From: Lysinibacillus odysseyi 34hs-1 = NBRC 100172
Lineage (GTDB): Bacteria; Bacillota; Bacilli; Bacillales_A; Planococcaceae
Assembly: GCF_001591965.1 (NCBI RefSeq)
Contig: NZ_BCVX01000002.1
Span: forward strand, 62,001 to 126,000
Direction: 5' to 3'
Length of the DNA stretch: 64,000 nt
Shown here in pieces: positions 10,667 through 23,254 of this stretch. The first letter of the stretch is position 1. Every line of letters begins with the position of its first letter. A program made the position numbers and the translations under genes. The notes under the pieces are model-generated. The model made no database searches and was not told the DNA's origin. It saw only the letters and a program-made list of their open reading frames with translations.

Positions 10667-12343
10667 ATGGCTTTTGACGGATTATTTACACGTTCTATGA
10701 CAAAAGAGCTTCAAAAATTAGTAACAGGGCGTATTACAAAAATTCATCAGCCGAATGCACTGGAAGTAATGCTGCAAATCCGTGCAGGCGGTGCTAATCA
10801 TAAATTGCTGATTTCCATCCACCCTTCTTATGCTCGTATGCATATTACTGAGCAAACAGTCGATAACCCCGCTGAGCCGCCAATGTTTTGCATGCTTTTG
10901 CGCAAGCATCTAGAGGGCGGTTTTATCCAGAGCATTCAAGCTCAGCCCGGTGAACGGATCATTGAAATGACTGTGGAAAGTAAAAATGAAATCGGGGATC
11001 CTGTAGTACGGAAACTGATTGTGGAAATCATGGGGCGCCACAGTAACTGTATTTTAGTCGATGCAGACAACATGCGCATTCTCGACAGCTTAAAGCATCT
11101 TCCACCATCCTTGAATAGTTATAGAACAGTTCTTCCTGGTCAGACCTATATTGGTCCTCCTGCACAGGATAAAGTAAATCCTTTTAGCGTTTCGGATGAA
11201 GAAATTTCACTCTTCTTCAGCCAACCACATGAACCAAAAGAGATTGTACAGCATTTTGCCGGCTTTTCTGCGTTACATGCTGCAGAACTGCTATACCGGT
11301 TGGATGGAACGAATCATCCGCACATTTTCCGGGAATTTATGACGGAAGTGGAGGAAGCACAACAGCCAACCTATAAAGAAAACGGAAAAGCTCTCTTCTC
11401 ACCGGCAGACCTTCGTCATATTAAAGGAGGAGAGGCGACATATGCGACGCTTGGCGAGCTGCTCGACCGGGTTTTCTTTGCCCGTGCAGAGCGCGACCGA
11501 GTGAAGCAGCAGGCAGGTGATCTGGAACGCTGGCTATCAAATGAAATTGACAAGCTGCGACTCAAACTGAAAAAATTGGACCAGGATTACGCACGCGCCA
11601 GCCAGCTGGATGAATTTCAATTATACGGCGAGCTATTGATGGCGAACCTGTATAAGTTTGAAAAAGGTGTGGAACGTGTGACAGTGGAAAACTATTATAC
11701 TGGTGACCAAGTAACAATCCAGGTAAGTCCACGAAAAACACCAATCGAAAATGCGCAAAGCTACTATACAAAGTACAATAAGGCAAAAAATGCACTTGTA
11801 ATGATTGAAGAACAAAAGAAAAAAACAGAGGATGAGATTCAGTACTTTGAAATGTTAAGCCAGCAAGTGCAGCAGGCAGCTCCTGCTGATATTGAAGAAA
11901 TCCGTGAAGAACTCGCTGAACAGGGGTATCTGCGCCTTCGTGCCTCTAAGAAAAAGAAAAAACCGACAAAACCGGAACCTGAAAAATTCATTTCTTCTAC
12001 AGGCATTCCCATTTCTGTCGGTAAAAATAACAAGCAAAATGATTATTTAACATTCAAACTAGCGAAAAAAAGCGATATTTGGCTTCATACAAAGGATATT
12101 CCGGGCTCCCACGTCGTTATTCATGCAGATCAGCCTGATGAAACAACGCTCCACGAGGCGGCCGTGTTAAGCGCCTACTTCAGTAAAGCACGCGAATCTT
12201 CCTCCGTGCCTGTCGACTATACAGAAATTCGCCAGGTGAAGAAGCCAAATGGAGCAAAGCCCGGCTTTGTTATTTACTTCGAGCAGAAAACACTATATGT
12301 AACACCGGATGAACAGATCATCCTTCAATTGAAAAAGAAATAA
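10667..12343 (+). CDS. rqcH: Rqc2/NEMF homologue RqcH (NFACT protein, YloA)
   Basis: A 558-residue NFACT family protein. The N-terminal NFACT-N domain (MAFDGLFTRSMTKELQ onwards, about 1-230) is followed by a helical/coiled-coil middle and the C-terminal NFACT-R domain with the KSDIWLHTKDIPGSHVVI signature near residue 470. In Bacillus subtilis RqcH binds obstructed 50S subunits and directs poly-alanine tailing of stalled nascent chains. It was earlier annotated as a fibronectin-binding protein. It is transcribed divergently from yloC, and yloB is not present between them. GAGG precedes the ATG. Confidence 0.94.
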   Translation: MAFDGLFTRSMTKELQKLVTGRITKIHQPNALEVMLQIRAGGANHKLLISIHPSYARMHITEQTVDNPAEPPMFCMLLRKHLEGGFIQSIQAQPGERIIEMTVESKNEIGDPVVRKLIVEIMGRHSNCILVDADNMRILDSLKHLPPSLNSYRTVLPGQTYIGPPAQDKVNPFSVSDEEISLFFSQPHEPKEIVQHFAGFSALHAAELLYRLDGTNHPHIFREFMTEVEEAQQPTYKENGKALFSPADLRHIKGGEATYATLGELLDRVFFARAERDRVKQQAGDLERWLSNEIDKLRLKLKKLDQDYARASQLDEFQLYGELLMANLYKFEKGVERVTVENYYTGDQVTIQVSPRKTPIENAQSYYTKYNKAKNALVMIEEQKKKTEDEIQYFEMLSQQVQQAAPADIEEIREELAEQGYLRLRASKKKKKPTKPEPEKFISSTGIPISVGKNNKQNDYLTFKLAKKSDIWLHTKDIPGSHVVIHADQPDETTLHEAAVLSAYFSKARESSSVPVDYTEIRQVKKPNGAKPGFVIYFEQKTLYVTPDEQIILQLKKK

Positions 12344-12344
12344 T

Positions 12345-12386
12345 AAAAAATGAACCTTGAGTGAGCCCACTCAAGGTTCATTTTTT
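12345..12386. terminator. bidirectional terminator between rqcH and the LLM oxidoreductase
   Basis: A perfect 13-bp stem, TGAACCTTGAGTG paired with its complement around a 4-base loop, is flanked by six A and six T. It can terminate both the plus-strand rqcH and the minus-strand oxidoreductase, whose stop codon overlaps the T-tract. Confidence 0.93.
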
Positions 12387-13404
12387 ACTTCGTATACTTT
12401 CTCACTTGAGGTAAAATATCGCTGCCAATTGTCTCAATTGTTTTGGCCACTTCTTTAAATGGAATGCCCCCAAAATCAATTTGCGCAAGGAAGCGCTGGT
12501 GACCGAACAGCTCATATTGATGAAGGATTTTTTCGACGATACGGCCAGCATCTCCGACCATCAACACATCCTCCACTGCATCCCCGTCCATAAAGAGCTG
12601 CGCCGGATAGCCTCGTCCATTCACATGGAACATTCCTTTATTCAAATAGGGATACATCGTATTCATTGCATGTTCTACATTTTCCGTTAAATACATTAAG
12701 CTTGTCGTAGCAACAGGCAAACTCGATACATCATGTCCTGCCCTTTCAGCAGACTTACGGTATAAATCAATAATACGTTTAAAATGAAGAGCGTTGCCGC
12801 CCAGTGCAGCAAGCGCCATCGGAACACCGGCCTCTCCTGCTTTTACGGCACTTGCCGGCGTTCCACCTACGGCACGCCAAATCGGCAGTTTTCCATTAAA
12901 CGGCCGCGGCAAAATTTCAGCGTTTTTAAGCGGTGCCCGGAACTCACCTTTCCAATTAACCACTTCTTGTTCATTAATTAAGTTCAATAACGCAAACTTT
13001 TCTTCAAACAGCGCCTCATAATCCGTCAGCTCATAGCCTAGTAATTCAAAAAGGCCAATACGGGAGGCACGGCCTGCAATGATTTCTACCCGCCCGCCTG
13101 ATAATAAATCGATTGTAGCAAAGTCTTCAAACACCCTTACCGGATCTGAAGTACTAATGATGGTGGAAGAGCTGGAAAGCTTGATTGTATTTGTAGCCTG
13201 TGCAATCGCACTTAACAATACGGTGTGTGCCTGTGTTGTAAAGTATTTCTGATGACTCTCACCGACGCTGAATACGTCTATCCCTACTTCTTCCGCCAGC
13301 TTTGCCGCCTCCACAATTTCAGTTAATCGCCGGCTGGCAGAAATCCATTCATTTGTGTGCGGATTTGGCATATGATCTCCTAACGAATAGAGTCCAAATT
13401 CCAT
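12385..13404 (-). CDS. LLM-class flavin-dependent oxidoreductase (luciferase-like)
   Basis: A 339-residue single-domain protein of the bacterial luciferase-like monooxygenase family, which uses FMN or F420 in a TIM barrel. It starts MEFGLYSLGDHMPNPHT, and has EVGIDVFSVGESH, LLSGGRVEIIAGR and a C-terminal DFGGIPF segment. The substrate cannot be read from sequence. It appears to be a single-gene unit between pyrE and rqcH, where B. subtilis instead carries the cysH sulfate assimilation genes. Confidence 0.85.
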   Translation of the reverse strand: MEFGLYSLGDHMPNPHTNEWISASRRLTEIVEAAKLAEEVGIDVFSVGESHQKYFTTQAHTVLLSAIAQATNTIKLSSSSTIISTSDPVRVFEDFATIDLLSGGRVEIIAGRASRIGLFELLGYELTDYEALFEEKFALLNLINEQEVVNWKGEFRAPLKNAEILPRPFNGKLPIWRAVGGTPASAVKAGEAGVPMALAALGGNALHFKRIIDLYRKSAERAGHDVSSLPVATTSLMYLTENVEHAMNTMYPYLNKGMFHVNGRGYPAQLFMDGDAVEDVLMVGDAGRIVEKILHQYELFGHQRFLAQIDFGGIPFKEVAKTIETIGSDILPQVRKYTK

Positions 13405-13448
13405 GAATACCCTCTCCTTTTCTCTAGTAAAGCATCTTTTTTAATATT

Positions 13449-13482
13449 AAAAAAGCATAGAGACTTCAAGCTGTCCCTATGC
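13449..13482 (-). terminator. terminator at the end of the pyr operon
   Basis: On the minus strand, GCATAGGGAC pairs with GTCTCTATGC (one G-T pair) around an 8-base loop and runs into six T. It lies about 240 bp downstream of pyrE and is the first good intrinsic terminator after that gene. Confidence 0.85.
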
Positions 13483-13495
13483 TAACTATCTTTTT

Positions 13496-13675
13496 AATTG
13501 TGATAGATAGATTGCTTGCTTTACGCAATGAAGCCCGGCTACTGCCGGGCCCCCTATCTATTGTGCTCCTGCCATTGTCATGGCTGCGCCATCACAATTC
13601 TCGTCGCATGAAAAATTTAAAGCGTCCCCGCTTTAAGTTTTTCAGTGTGGCTGCCGCTTCGCTTTCGCCACAGCT
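13496..13675. repeat. multi-stem structured element downstream of pyrE
   Basis: There is no gene in the 315 bp between pyrE and the oxidoreductase, but the sequence is highly structured. AATTGTGAT at 13496-13504 pairs exactly with ATCACAATT at 13591-13599. Nested inside are AGATAG/CTATCT (13505-13510 with 13554-13559), ATTGC/GCAAT, a 7-bp GCCCGGC/GCCGGGC stem with loop TACT, and GCCAT/ATGGC. Two more hairpins follow: a 15-bp stem at 13610-13643 with one G-T pair and loop TCCC, and TGTGGC/GCCACA at 13646-13672. It is probably transcribed as the pyr operon 3' region. A structured RNA or a mobile intergenic repeat are both possible. Confidence 0.65.
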
Positions 13676-13719
13676 ATACCGGGAGAAACTTTATTTCTTC
13701 CCTTTGAGGCTTATTCTAA

Positions 13720-14355
13720 TTATTTTTGTAAATTCCCTGCTTTAAGGTCCGCGTGCCACTCCTTTAGGAACGGGATCTGGTCTTGGGAGATGGCGCCGGA
13801 TTCGTTTGCAGCTTCTACTAAATAATCGAAGTTTGTGAGCGACACATATTTAATGCCTGCTGCGTTGAACGCCTCTTCCGCTTTTGGAAGATTGTATGTA
13901 TAGACACATACGACACCAAGCACTTCACAGCCTGCTGCACGTAATGCTTCTACGGCAGTAATAGAGGAGCCGCCTGTTGATACGATGTCTTCTACTACAA
14001 CAACCTTTTGGCCTGGTGCATATTTCCCTTCGATTTGATTGCCTCGGCCGTGTTCTTTTGCTTTGGAGCGAACATACACCATTGGCAATTCTAGAATATC
14101 AGCAACCCATGCAGCATGTGGGATACCAGCTGTTGCCGTTCCTGCCACTACCTCTGTTGCCGGAAAAAATTCCTGGATGTTTTTCGCCAATCCATTTGCC
14201 AGCTGTTTACGAATGGCAGGGTCTGAAATCGTTAAGCGCGTATCACAATAGATTGGTGATTTAATACCTGATGCCCAAGTGAAAAGATCTGTTGGATTTA
14301 GCTCTACTGCGCCTACTTTTAACATAGCGTGTGCGATTTCTTTTTGTAATGTCAT
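13720..14355 (-). CDS. pyrE: orotate phosphoribosyltransferase
   Basis: Converts orotate and PRPP to OMP, the fifth step of UMP synthesis. The start is the ATG at 14355 (MTLQKEIAHAMLKVGAVEL), with GGGAGGA eight bases upstream; a longer frame would run into pyrF. The protein has 211 residues, and the PRPP-binding motif VVVVEDIVSTGGSS is near residue 120. It is the last gene of the pyr operon and begins 1 bp after the pyrF stop. Confidence 0.96.
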   Translation of the reverse strand: MTLQKEIAHAMLKVGAVELNPTDLFTWASGIKSPIYCDTRLTISDPAIRKQLANGLAKNIQEFFPATEVVAGTATAGIPHAAWVADILELPMVYVRSKAKEHGRGNQIEGKYAPGQKVVVVEDIVSTGGSSITAVEALRAAGCEVLGVVCVYTYNLPKAEEAFNAAGIKYVSLTNFDYLVEAANESGAISQDQIPFLKEWHADLKAGNLQK

Positions 14356-14356
14356 A

Positions 14357-15064
14357 TTATTTTTCCTCCCATAATTCACAAACTTCTTTATACGCTGCAC
14401 GTTTATCGACTGCTCCTGTAATAGCGCGACCTACAACAATGAGTGAGGAGCCATCACGTCGTGCGCCATCTGGTGTCGCGATACGTTTCTGATCATGTGC
14501 CGCCCCTCCGCTCATGCGAATACCCGGCGTCACACGTAGAAATTCCTCTCCGCACGTTTCAGCAATGGCACGTGCTTCATGTACAGAGCATACAACGCCA
14601 TTGAGGCCAGCCTGCTTTGTTAATTGTGCATAATGCAGTACCGATTCAATCAATCGTAGCTCAATATGCTGCTCACGTTGCATTTGTTCCTCGGTCGTTG
14701 ACGTTAATTGTGTGACGGCAATTAATGCAGCCCGGCTTTTACCAGCTGGTGTTCCTGCCTCAAGACCTTCTAATGCTGCTTCCATCATTTGTTTGCCACC
14801 TGCTGCATGAACATTTACTAAGTCTACACCTAGTCGTGCTAAACCTTTCATTGCAGACTTCACCGTGTTCGGAATATCATGGAGCTTTAAGTCCAGGAAA
14901 ATCGCATGGCCTTCTTCCTTAATTTTCCTGACGATATCCGGCCCTTCCTGCATATACAGCTCCATTCCTACTTTGACAAACAGCGGTTCGTCGAATTCAC
15001 TTAAAAATTGGAATACTTCTTTCTCTCCGGGAAAGTCCAATGCAATAATCGGTTTATTGTCCAT
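14357..15064 (-). CDS. pyrF: orotidine 5'-phosphate decarboxylase
   Basis: Decarboxylates OMP to UMP, the last step of the pathway. The start is the ATG at 15064 (MDNKPIIALDFPG), which lies just beyond the pyrD stop. The protein has 235 residues. The catalytic signature FLDLKLHDIPNTV (Lys/Asp tetrad) is near residue 60, and the phosphate-binding VVGRAITGA near the C-terminus is typical. Confidence 0.96.
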   Translation of the reverse strand: MDNKPIIALDFPGEKEVFQFLSEFDEPLFVKVGMELYMQEGPDIVRKIKEEGHAIFLDLKLHDIPNTVKSAMKGLARLGVDLVNVHAAGGKQMMEAALEGLEAGTPAGKSRAALIAVTQLTSTTEEQMQREQHIELRLIESVLHYAQLTKQAGLNGVVCSVHEARAIAETCGEEFLRVTPGIRMSGGAAHDQKRIATPDGARRDGSSLIVVGRAITGAVDKRAAYKEVCELWEEK

Positions 15065-15065
15065 G

Positions 15066-16747
<1,682 letters not shown>

Positions 16748-16748
16748 A

Positions 16749-19700
16749 TTAATGTACTACCTCCGCTTTAGGCATTTCTTCTGCAGTGAATGTCATTGAC
16801 TCAATGACACGCAGCATTGCTTCGGCTGTATCAAGTGATGTTAAACATGGTACCCCATTTTCCACCGATTCACGACGGATACGGAAGCCATCACGGGCCG
16901 GCTGTTTTCCTTTTGTCAATGTGTTCACGACAAGCTGTGCTTCGCCATTTTGAATAACATCGATTAATGTCTTGCCTTTTGCACCGATTTTTTCTACTAC
17001 ATCTGTACGTACGCCGGCCTCTTCAAACGCTTTTGCCGTACCTTCCGTTGCCATAATGCGGTAGCCGACTGTCGAGAAGCGTTTTGCAAGGGCAATTGCC
17101 TCTTCCTTATCCTTATCAGACACAGTGAACAATACTGTTCCGTGTGTTTTAATTTCCATACCTGCCGCTACTAGGCCTTTATATAGCGCTTTTTCCAGTG
17201 TTGCATCTTTCCCCATTACTTCACCAGTCGATTTCATTTCTGGCCCAAGCGTAATGTCTACACGACGCAGTTTTGCGAATGAGAAGACTGGTACTTTTAC
17301 GAATACACCTTTTTGCTCCTTCGCTAATCCCGTCGGATACCCTTGTTCTACAATAGACTGACCAAGAATTGCTTTTGTCGCGATATTCGCCATTGGAATA
17401 TTTGTGATTTTCGATAGGAATGGCACTGTACGGGAAGAACGAGGATTTACTTCGATCACATAAATTTCTCCTTCGCTCATTACATATTGGATATTCATTA
17501 AACCAACAATGCCAAGTCCTCTCGCCAGACGCGTCGTATAATCTACTAATGTTTCTTTCTGTGCTTCTGTCAATTTCTGCGGAGGATAGACACTAATAGA
17601 GTCGCCGGAGTGAACCCCTGCACGCTCGATATGCTCCATAATGCCAGGGATCAGCACGTTCTCCCCATCACAGATTGCGTCCACCTCAATTTCCTGACCA
17701 GTCAAATAGCGGTCGACTAGTACAGGGTGATCCGGAGATGCTTCTACCGCATGTTCCATATAGTGTTTCAATTCGTCCTCGTTATAGACGATTTCCATCG
17801 CACGGCCACCAAGAACGTAAGATGGACGGACTAATACAGGGAAGCCGAGTTTTTTCGCAATTTCAAGTGCCCCTTCAGCTGATACTGCTGTATCTCCAGG
17901 AGGCTGCGGGATTGCCAGCTCTTTTAAAGACGATTCAAATTTATCACGGTTTTCTGCACGGTCGATATCCTCTAAAGATGTACCAAGGATTTTCACACCA
18001 TATGCTGCTAATTTATCTGCAAGATTGATCGCTGTTTGCCCACCAAACTGCACGACAACCCCGATTGGCTGCTCAAGGTCAATAATGTGCATTACATCTT
18101 CGATTGTCAGTGGCTCAAAGTACAATTTATCTGAAATAGAGAAGTCCGTAGATACTGTCTCAGGGTTTGAGTTGATGATAATTGCCTCGTAGCCCGCTTC
18201 CTGGATTGCCCATACAGAGTGAACTGTTGCGTAGTCAAATTCGACCCCTTGCCCGATTCGAATCGGTCCTGAACCAAGAACAACAACAGATGGCTTCTCT
18301 GTTCTGATCGATTCATTTTCGTCCTCGTATGTGCCATAGAAGTATGGTGTTTGAGAATCGAACTCGGCAGCACATGTATCAACCATTTTATAAACAGGGA
18401 TGATGCCATGCTCCTTACGGAATGCATATACCTCTTCTTGTGTCGTCTCCCAAAGCTCAGCAATCTTTTTATCTGCAAAGCCAAGGCGTTTAGCTGTACG
18501 TAATACTTCTTTATCCTGTTTGTTTTCTGCTAGTGTTGTTTCCATATCAACGATTTTCTTCAGCTTGTGAAGGAAGAATAAGTCAATTGCCGACCATTCA
18601 TGGATTTGCTCGATCGTCACACCGCGGCGCAGCGCTTCACCGATGAAGAATAAGCGCTCATCGCCCGCTTTGCGGATCCGCTTCTCAATCCAGGAGTCCG
18701 ACAGTTCCTCCGGATGTTTCATCTCGATATGAACATGACCAGTTTCAAGGGAGCGTACCGCTTTTAGTATTGCCTCTTCAAATGTACGGCCAAGTGCCAT
18801 TACTTCGCCTGTCGCCTTCATTTGTGTCCCTAAATTCCGTTTTGCTGCTTCAAATTTATCGAATGGCCAGCGTGGAATTTTTGCGACAATATAGTCAAGA
18901 GCAGGCTCGAAGCAGGCAAATGTAGAGCCTGTTACCGGGTTTTTGATTTCATCAAGTGTTAAGCCGACAGCAATTTTGGCAGCTAATTTGGCAATCGGGT
19001 ATCCTGTTGCCTTCGAAGCAAGGGCAGATGAACGGGATACACGTGGATTTACCTCGATTACATAGTATTGGAAGCTGTTTGGGTCAAGTGCCAACTGTAC
19101 GTTACACCCACCTTCAATTTTTAAAGCACGGATAATATCAAGTGAGATATTGCGCAGCATCTGGTTTTCACGGTCAGATAATGTCTGTGTCGGCGCGACA
19201 ACGATCGAATCACCCGTATGGATCCCAACAGGGTCGAAATTTTCCATATTACATACAACAATTGCGTTGTCCGCTGCGTCACGCATTACTTCGTATTCAA
19301 TTTCTTTATAGCCGGCGATGGATTTTTCAAGAAGACATTGTGTCACCGGGGAATACTTTAATCCGGAAGTTACGATCTCCTCTAATTCTTGATCATTATT
19401 ACAAATCCCGCCGCCAGTGCCACCTAGCGTGAATGCCGGGCGCACAATAACCGGATAGCCAATTTTAGTAACAAATTTACGTGCTTCATCTAGATTGTGG
19501 ATGATATCCGATTCAGGTACCGGCGCTCCCAGCTCATACATTAAATTACGGAATAAATCCCGGTCTTCCGCTTTATGGATTGCATCCAGCTTCGTTCCTA
19601 AAATTTCAATGTCAAGTTCATCTAAAATACCTGACTTATCAAGCTCAATAGCCATATTCAACCCTGTTTGGCCGCCTAATGTTGGAAGAATCGCATCCGG

Positions 19701-19946
19701 ACGCTCTTTGCGAAGGATACGTGAAACAAATTCCAGGGAAATTGGTTCGATGTATACTTTGTCAGCGATTTCTGTATCTGTCATGATTGTTGCCGGATTT
19801 GAGTTAATAAGGATTACACGGTAGCCCTCTTCTTTTAATGAAAGACAAGCCTGAGTACCTGCATAGTCAAATTCTGCTGCTTGACCGATAACGATTGGAC
19901 CTGAGCCGATTACTAAAATAGTGTTAATATCTGTACGTTTAGGCAT
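16749..19946 (-). CDS. carB: carbamoyl-phosphate synthase large subunit
   Basis: A 1065-residue large subunit making carbamoyl phosphate from bicarbonate, ammonia from CarA, and two ATP. The two homologous ATP-grasp halves begin [20 protein letters not shown] and [19 protein letters not shown]-terminal MGS-like domain is the usual site of allosteric control. The start overlaps the end of carA by 8 bp. In the pyr operon it is the pyrimidine-specific copy (pyrAB in Bacillus naming). Confidence 0.96.
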   Translation of the reverse strand: MPKRTDINTILVIGSGPIVIGQAAEFDYAGTQACLSLKEEGYRVILINSNPATIMTDTEIADKVYIEPISLEFVSRILRKERPDAILPTLGGQTGLNMAIELDKSGILDELDIEILGTKLDAIHKAEDRDLFRNLMYELGAPVPESDIIHNLDEARKFVTKIGYPVIVRPAFTLGGTGGGICNNDQELEEIVTSGLKYSPVTQCLLEKSIAGYKEIEYEVMRDAADNAIVVCNMENFDPVGIHTGDSIVVAPTQTLSDRENQMLRNISLDIIRALKIEGGCNVQLALDPNSFQYYVIEVNPRVSRSSALASKATGYPIAKLAAKIAVGLTLDEIKNPVTGSTFACFEPALDYIVAKIPRWPFDKFEAAKRNLGTQMKATGEVMALGRTFEEAILKAVRSLETGHVHIEMKHPEELSDSWIEKRIRKAGDERLFFIGEALRRGVTIEQIHEWSAIDLFFLHKLKKIVDMETTLAENKQDKEVLRTAKRLGFADKKIAELWETTQEEVYAFRKEHGIIPVYKMVDTCAAEFDSQTPYFYGTYEDENESIRTEKPSVVVLGSGPIRIGQGVEFDYATVHSVWAIQEAGYEAIIINSNPETVSTDFSISDKLYFEPLTIEDVMHIIDLEQPIGVVVQFGGQTAINLADKLAAYGVKILGTSLEDIDRAENRDKFESSLKELAIPQPPGDTAVSAEGALEIAKKLGFPVLVRPSYVLGGRAMEIVYNEDELKHYMEHAVEASPDHPVLVDRYLTGQEIEVDAICDGENVLIPGIMEHIERAGVHSGDSISVYPPQKLTEAQKETLVDYTTRLARGLGIVGLMNIQYVMSEGEIYVIEVNPRSSRTVPFLSKITNIPMANIATKAILGQSIVEQGYPTGLAKEQKGVFVKVPVFSFAKLRRVDITLGPEMKSTGEVMGKDATLEKALYKGLVAAGMEIKTHGTVLFTVSDKDKEEAIALAKRFSTVGYRIMATEGTAKAFEEAGVRTDVVEKIGAKGKTLIDVIQNGEAQLVVNTLTKGKQPARDGFRIRRESVENGVPCLTSLDTAEAMLRVIESMTFTAEEMPKAEVVH

Positions 19947-21039
19947 GTTGTTTCTCCTTTGCTGCTTCTTTTTCCATCATTTCAATAAATTCATCAAATA
20001 GGTGATTGGAATCTTCCGGCCCCGGTGATGCCTCAGGGTGATACTGGACTGTAAAGATCGGGTATGTCTTATGGCGGACTCCTTCACATGTGCCGTCATT
20101 TAGTGCAATGTGCGTCAATTCCAAATCCGTATTTTTTAATGAATCAATATCAATCGCATAGCCGTGGTTTTGGGAAGTTAAGTCTGTACGTCCTGTCCGT
20201 AAGTCTTTTACCGGGTGGTTTCCGCCACGGTGCCCGAATGGCAGCTTGAAGGAAGTAGCTCCACATGCCAAGCTGAATAACTGATGGCCTAAGCAAATAC
20301 CGAACATTGGTACTTTTCCGATTAAGTTTTTGATCGTTTCAATTCCTTCTGTTACATCTTCAGGGTTACCGGGACCATTTGACAGCATAATGCCATCCGG
20401 ATGCCAGGCAAGAATCCTTTCTGCCGGTGTATTGTAAGGAACAACAAGTACATCACAGTCACGCTTATTTAATTCGCGTAAAATACCATGTTTCATACCG
20501 AAATCGATAAGGACAACACGCTTGCCGCGCCCTGGAGACGGATAAGCAGCTTTTGGCGATACTTCCTTTACATGATGCGTAATCAATGGTGTCGCCTGTA
20601 GTTGTGCTACAATGTCATCTATATTTACTTCTGTATCCGCTGCAGTTAAGATAGCGCGGACTGCACCTTTTGAGCGGATGATACGCGTCAATTTACGTGT
20701 ATCGATTCCTTCAATTCCCGGGATATTTTGAGAAGCTAAATAATCGTGCAGCGTCATATCTGAACGCCAGTTAGAAGGCTGTTCGGCAAGTTCCCGGACA
20801 ACAAAGCCGCGGATCGCCGGTGTAATGGATTCAAAGTCATCACGGTTAATGCCGTAGTTACCGATCAATGGATATGTCAGTGTCACAATTTGTCCGTAAA
20901 ACGATGGGTCGGATAATGTTTCCTGATATCCTGTCATTCCCGTAGTGAATACGACTTCTCCTTGTGATTCCTTCTCACTGCCGAATGCTGTTCCATGGAA
21001 CACAGTACCGTCTTCTAAAATTAAGTAACGTTTTTTCAT
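19939..21039 (-). CDS. carA: carbamoyl-phosphate synthase small subunit
   Basis: Glutamine amidotransferase subunit (366 residues) supplying ammonia to CarB. The N-terminal domain begins [15 protein letters not shown]. The class I amidotransferase domain has the nucleophile in [14 protein letters not shown] and the catalytic His/Glu in [12 protein letters not shown]. The start shares one base with the pyrC stop. Equivalent to pyrAA of Bacillus subtilis. Confidence 0.96.
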   Translation of the reverse strand: MKKRYLILEDGTVFHGTAFGSEKESQGEVVFTTGMTGYQETLSDPSFYGQIVTLTYPLIGNYGINRDDFESITPAIRGFVVRELAEQPSNWRSDMTLHDYLASQNIPGIEGIDTRKLTRIIRSKGAVRAILTAADTEVNIDDIVAQLQATPLITHHVKEVSPKAAYPSPGRGKRVVLIDFGMKHGILRELNKRDCDVLVVPYNTPAERILAWHPDGIMLSNGPGNPEDVTEGIETIKNLIGKVPMFGICLGHQLFSLACGATSFKLPFGHRGGNHPVKDLRTGRTDLTSQNHGYAIDIDSLKNTDLELTHIALNDGTCEGVRHKTYPIFTVQYHPEASPGPEDSNHLFDEFIEMMEKEAAKEKQHA

Positions 21040-22325
21040 TATTTTGCCTCCTGGTATACGATTTTGCCTTCAAAGATAGTCATAACCGGCCAGCCTTGTG
21101 CAGCCCAGCCATTAAATGGTGTGTTTCGTCCCTTTGATATGAACCCTTCTGCATCCACAGTCATCTCTTTTTCTAAATCGATGATCGTAAAGTCAGCACA
21201 TGCTCCTACCTCAATCTTTCCATATGGTAAATCAAAAATTTCAGCCGGCTTTGCTGCCATCCAGTCTACTAATTGCTGCAGTGTCCATTTACCGGTTTTT
21301 ACGAAGTTTGTATAAAGTAATGGAAAGGCTGTCTCAAACCCTACGATGCCAAATGGCGCGCCTACCATACCACAGCATTTTTCCTCCACCGTATGCGGAG
21401 CATGGTCTGTAGCGATACAGTCAATTGTTCCGTCAAGCAGTGCCGCATGCAGGGAATCCTGATCATCCTTTGCACGAAGCGGCGGATTCATCTTCCAGTT
21501 TGCATCATCCGATGGAATATCCATTTCTTCTAGAAGAAGATGGTGCGGACAAACCTCTGCCGTCACTTTAATGCCGGCCGCCTTTGCATCACGTACAGCC
21601 CTTACAGACTCTTTTGTTGACACATGACAGACGTGGTAGCGGGCACCTGCTGCTTCAGCGAGCAGAACGTCGCGGGCAATCTGAACGGATTCACAGATCG
21701 ATGGGATGCCCGGCAGCCCAAGCTCTTTATTCCGCTTTCCTTCATGCATCACCCCGTCATAAATCAAGGAGTTGTCTTCACAGTGTGCAACAACAACCGC
21801 ATTTAAGCGGGCTGCTTCCTTCATCTGCTCATACATTGTAGAAGCAAGCTGAATTCCTACACCGTCATCTGAAAATGCTACAGCCCCATTTTCCTTTAAC
21901 TTTTCCATGTCTGTCCGGACTTCCCCTGAAATGTCCTTTGTCAGAGAGCCGTATGGCAGTACACGTATAACTGCGCTATCTTTTATTAAGCTGTTAATCA
22001 GCTGCATATTCTCTACTGAATCCGGCACAGGCTTTGTATTCGGCATGGCACAGATCGTTGTAAAACCGCCGCGGGCTGCTGCTGCAGAACCAGTGGCAAT
22101 CGTTTCTTTATGTTCAAAGCCCGGCTCACGCAAATGTGTATGTACATCGACAAAGCCTGGTGATAGGAAATTCCCGCCCCCATCGATTACTTGGATGACC
22201 CCTTGCCCCTGCGGCATGCCTTCGCCGATTTCGGTAATGATACCTTCTTCCACCGTGATAGAAGTAAACTCTAAATCGCCTTGTTCAGTTAGCATTTGTA
22301 CATTTTTTATATAAGTAATGGTCAT
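21039..22325 (-). CDS. pyrC: dihydroorotase
   Basis: Zinc amidohydrolase (428 residues) that cyclises carbamoyl aspartate to dihydroorotate. Metal-binding motifs: [14 protein letters not shown] near residue 55 (two His), a later VVAHCEDN, and CIATDHAPH (catalytic Asp). This is the class I bacterial type. It begins 1 bp after the pyrB stop region. Confidence 0.96.
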   Translation of the reverse strand: MTITYIKNVQMLTEQGDLEFTSITVEEGIITEIGEGMPQGQGVIQVIDGGGNFLSPGFVDVHTHLREPGFEHKETIATGSAAAARGGFTTICAMPNTKPVPDSVENMQLINSLIKDSAVIRVLPYGSLTKDISGEVRTDMEKLKENGAVAFSDDGVGIQLASTMYEQMKEAARLNAVVVAHCEDNSLIYDGVMHEGKRNKELGLPGIPSICESVQIARDVLLAEAAGARYHVCHVSTKESVRAVRDAKAAGIKVTAEVCPHHLLLEEMDIPSDDANWKMNPPLRAKDDQDSLHAALLDGTIDCIATDHAPHTVEEKCCGMVGAPFGIVGFETAFPLLYTNFVKTGKWTLQQLVDWMAAKPAEIFDLPYGKIEVGACADFTIIDLEKEMTVDAEGFISKGRNTPFNGWAAQGWPVMTIFEGKIVYQEAK

Positions 22326-22326
22326 A

Positions 22327-23205
22327 TTATTTCCGTCCCTTCAAAATTGTTTCTAAAATAGCCATCCGGGCATATACACCGTTTTGCACTTGCTGGAAGA
22401 TGCGCGAACGTTCACACTCTACCAATTCATCCGCAATTTCCACACCCCGGTTTACAGGTGCAGGATGCATAATGATTGCTTCCCGCTTCATCTGTTTTTC
22501 ACGCGCCGGCGTCAGGCCGAACTCATCATGATAGCTATCCTTAGAGAAATTCTTGCTTACGGCATGCCGTTCATGCTGGATGCGCAGGAGCATAATCACA
22601 TCACTGTCTTCGAGCACCTCATCCCATGAATGAGCCGCTTCAAAATCACCTGCCCATTCTTCAGGGCACAGGAACCGTACGTTCGCTCCCAACCGTGTAA
22701 GCGCTGTAGCATTCGATTTTGCCACCCGGCTGTGTGTAATATCACCAACAATTGTTATATTTAGATTTTCGAATGTTCCGAACTCTTTTCGTATTGTGTA
22801 TAGATCGAGCAGACTTTGCGATGGGTGCTGGCCTGCTCCGTCTCCGGCATTAATAACCGCACATTCAATCCCCTCTAGCAGTTCATTGTAATACTCGTCT
22901 TCCTTAGCGCGAATGACTACCACATCCATGCCGATCATCTCAAGCGTTTTTACCGTGTCGTACATCGTTTCGCCTTTTAATGCACTCGAAAACCCTGCAT
23001 CGAACGGAATGACTGTACACCCTACACGCCGTTCCGCCATTTCGAAACTTGTTTTCGTCCGTGTGCTTGGCTCGAAAAAAAGATTCGCTACGTTGTAAGA
23101 GCGAGCTACTTGCGGCTGTTCACCATGTTCAAATGCCTGTGCCCGGTCGAGAATGTGTAAAATTTCTTCGTTTGTTAAATGCTCCATTGATAATAAATTC
23201 TTCAT
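22327..23205 (-). CDS. pyrB: aspartate carbamoyltransferase catalytic subunit
   Basis: Condenses carbamoyl phosphate and aspartate. I choose the ATG at 23205 ([16 protein letters not shown]), which has a GGAGGCG ribosome site; a longer frame adds 13 basic residues not seen in the family. The protein has 292 residues, the carbamoyl-phosphate motif [12 protein letters not shown] near residue 45 and the aspartate-loop region [11 protein letters not shown] near the C-terminus. No pyrI regulatory subunit is present, as in Bacillus. A PyrR attenuator precedes it. Confidence 0.96.
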   Translation of the reverse strand: MKNLLSMEHLTNEEILHILDRAQAFEHGEQPQVARSYNVANLFFEPSTRTKTSFEMAERRVGCTVIPFDAGFSSALKGETMYDTVKTLEMIGMDVVVIRAKEDEYYNELLEGIECAVINAGDGAGQHPSQSLLDLYTIRKEFGTFENLNITIVGDITHSRVAKSNATALTRLGANVRFLCPEEWAGDFEAAHSWDEVLEDSDVIMLLRIQHERHAVSKNFSKDSYHDEFGLTPAREKQMKREAIIMHPAPVNRGVEIADELVECERSRIFQQVQNGVYARMAILETILKGRK

Positions 23206-23254
23206 GCAAACGCGCCTCCGATTTGAAACGAATACTTTCTTCATTAACCTTCCT

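Noticed and set aside
13496-13599. Cloverleaf-like fold considered as a tRNA gene
   Set aside because: No T-loop GTTCRA motif, no anticodon arm of standard size and no acceptor stem of seven pairs in the right geometry on either strand.
14355-14400. N-terminal extension of pyrE (and similar extensions of pyrF, pyrD, pyrB, fmt, murD, spoIIGA and panE)
   Set aside because: The extensions overlap upstream genes or lack family similarity, while internal ATG codons have well-spaced ribosome sites and match known N-termini.
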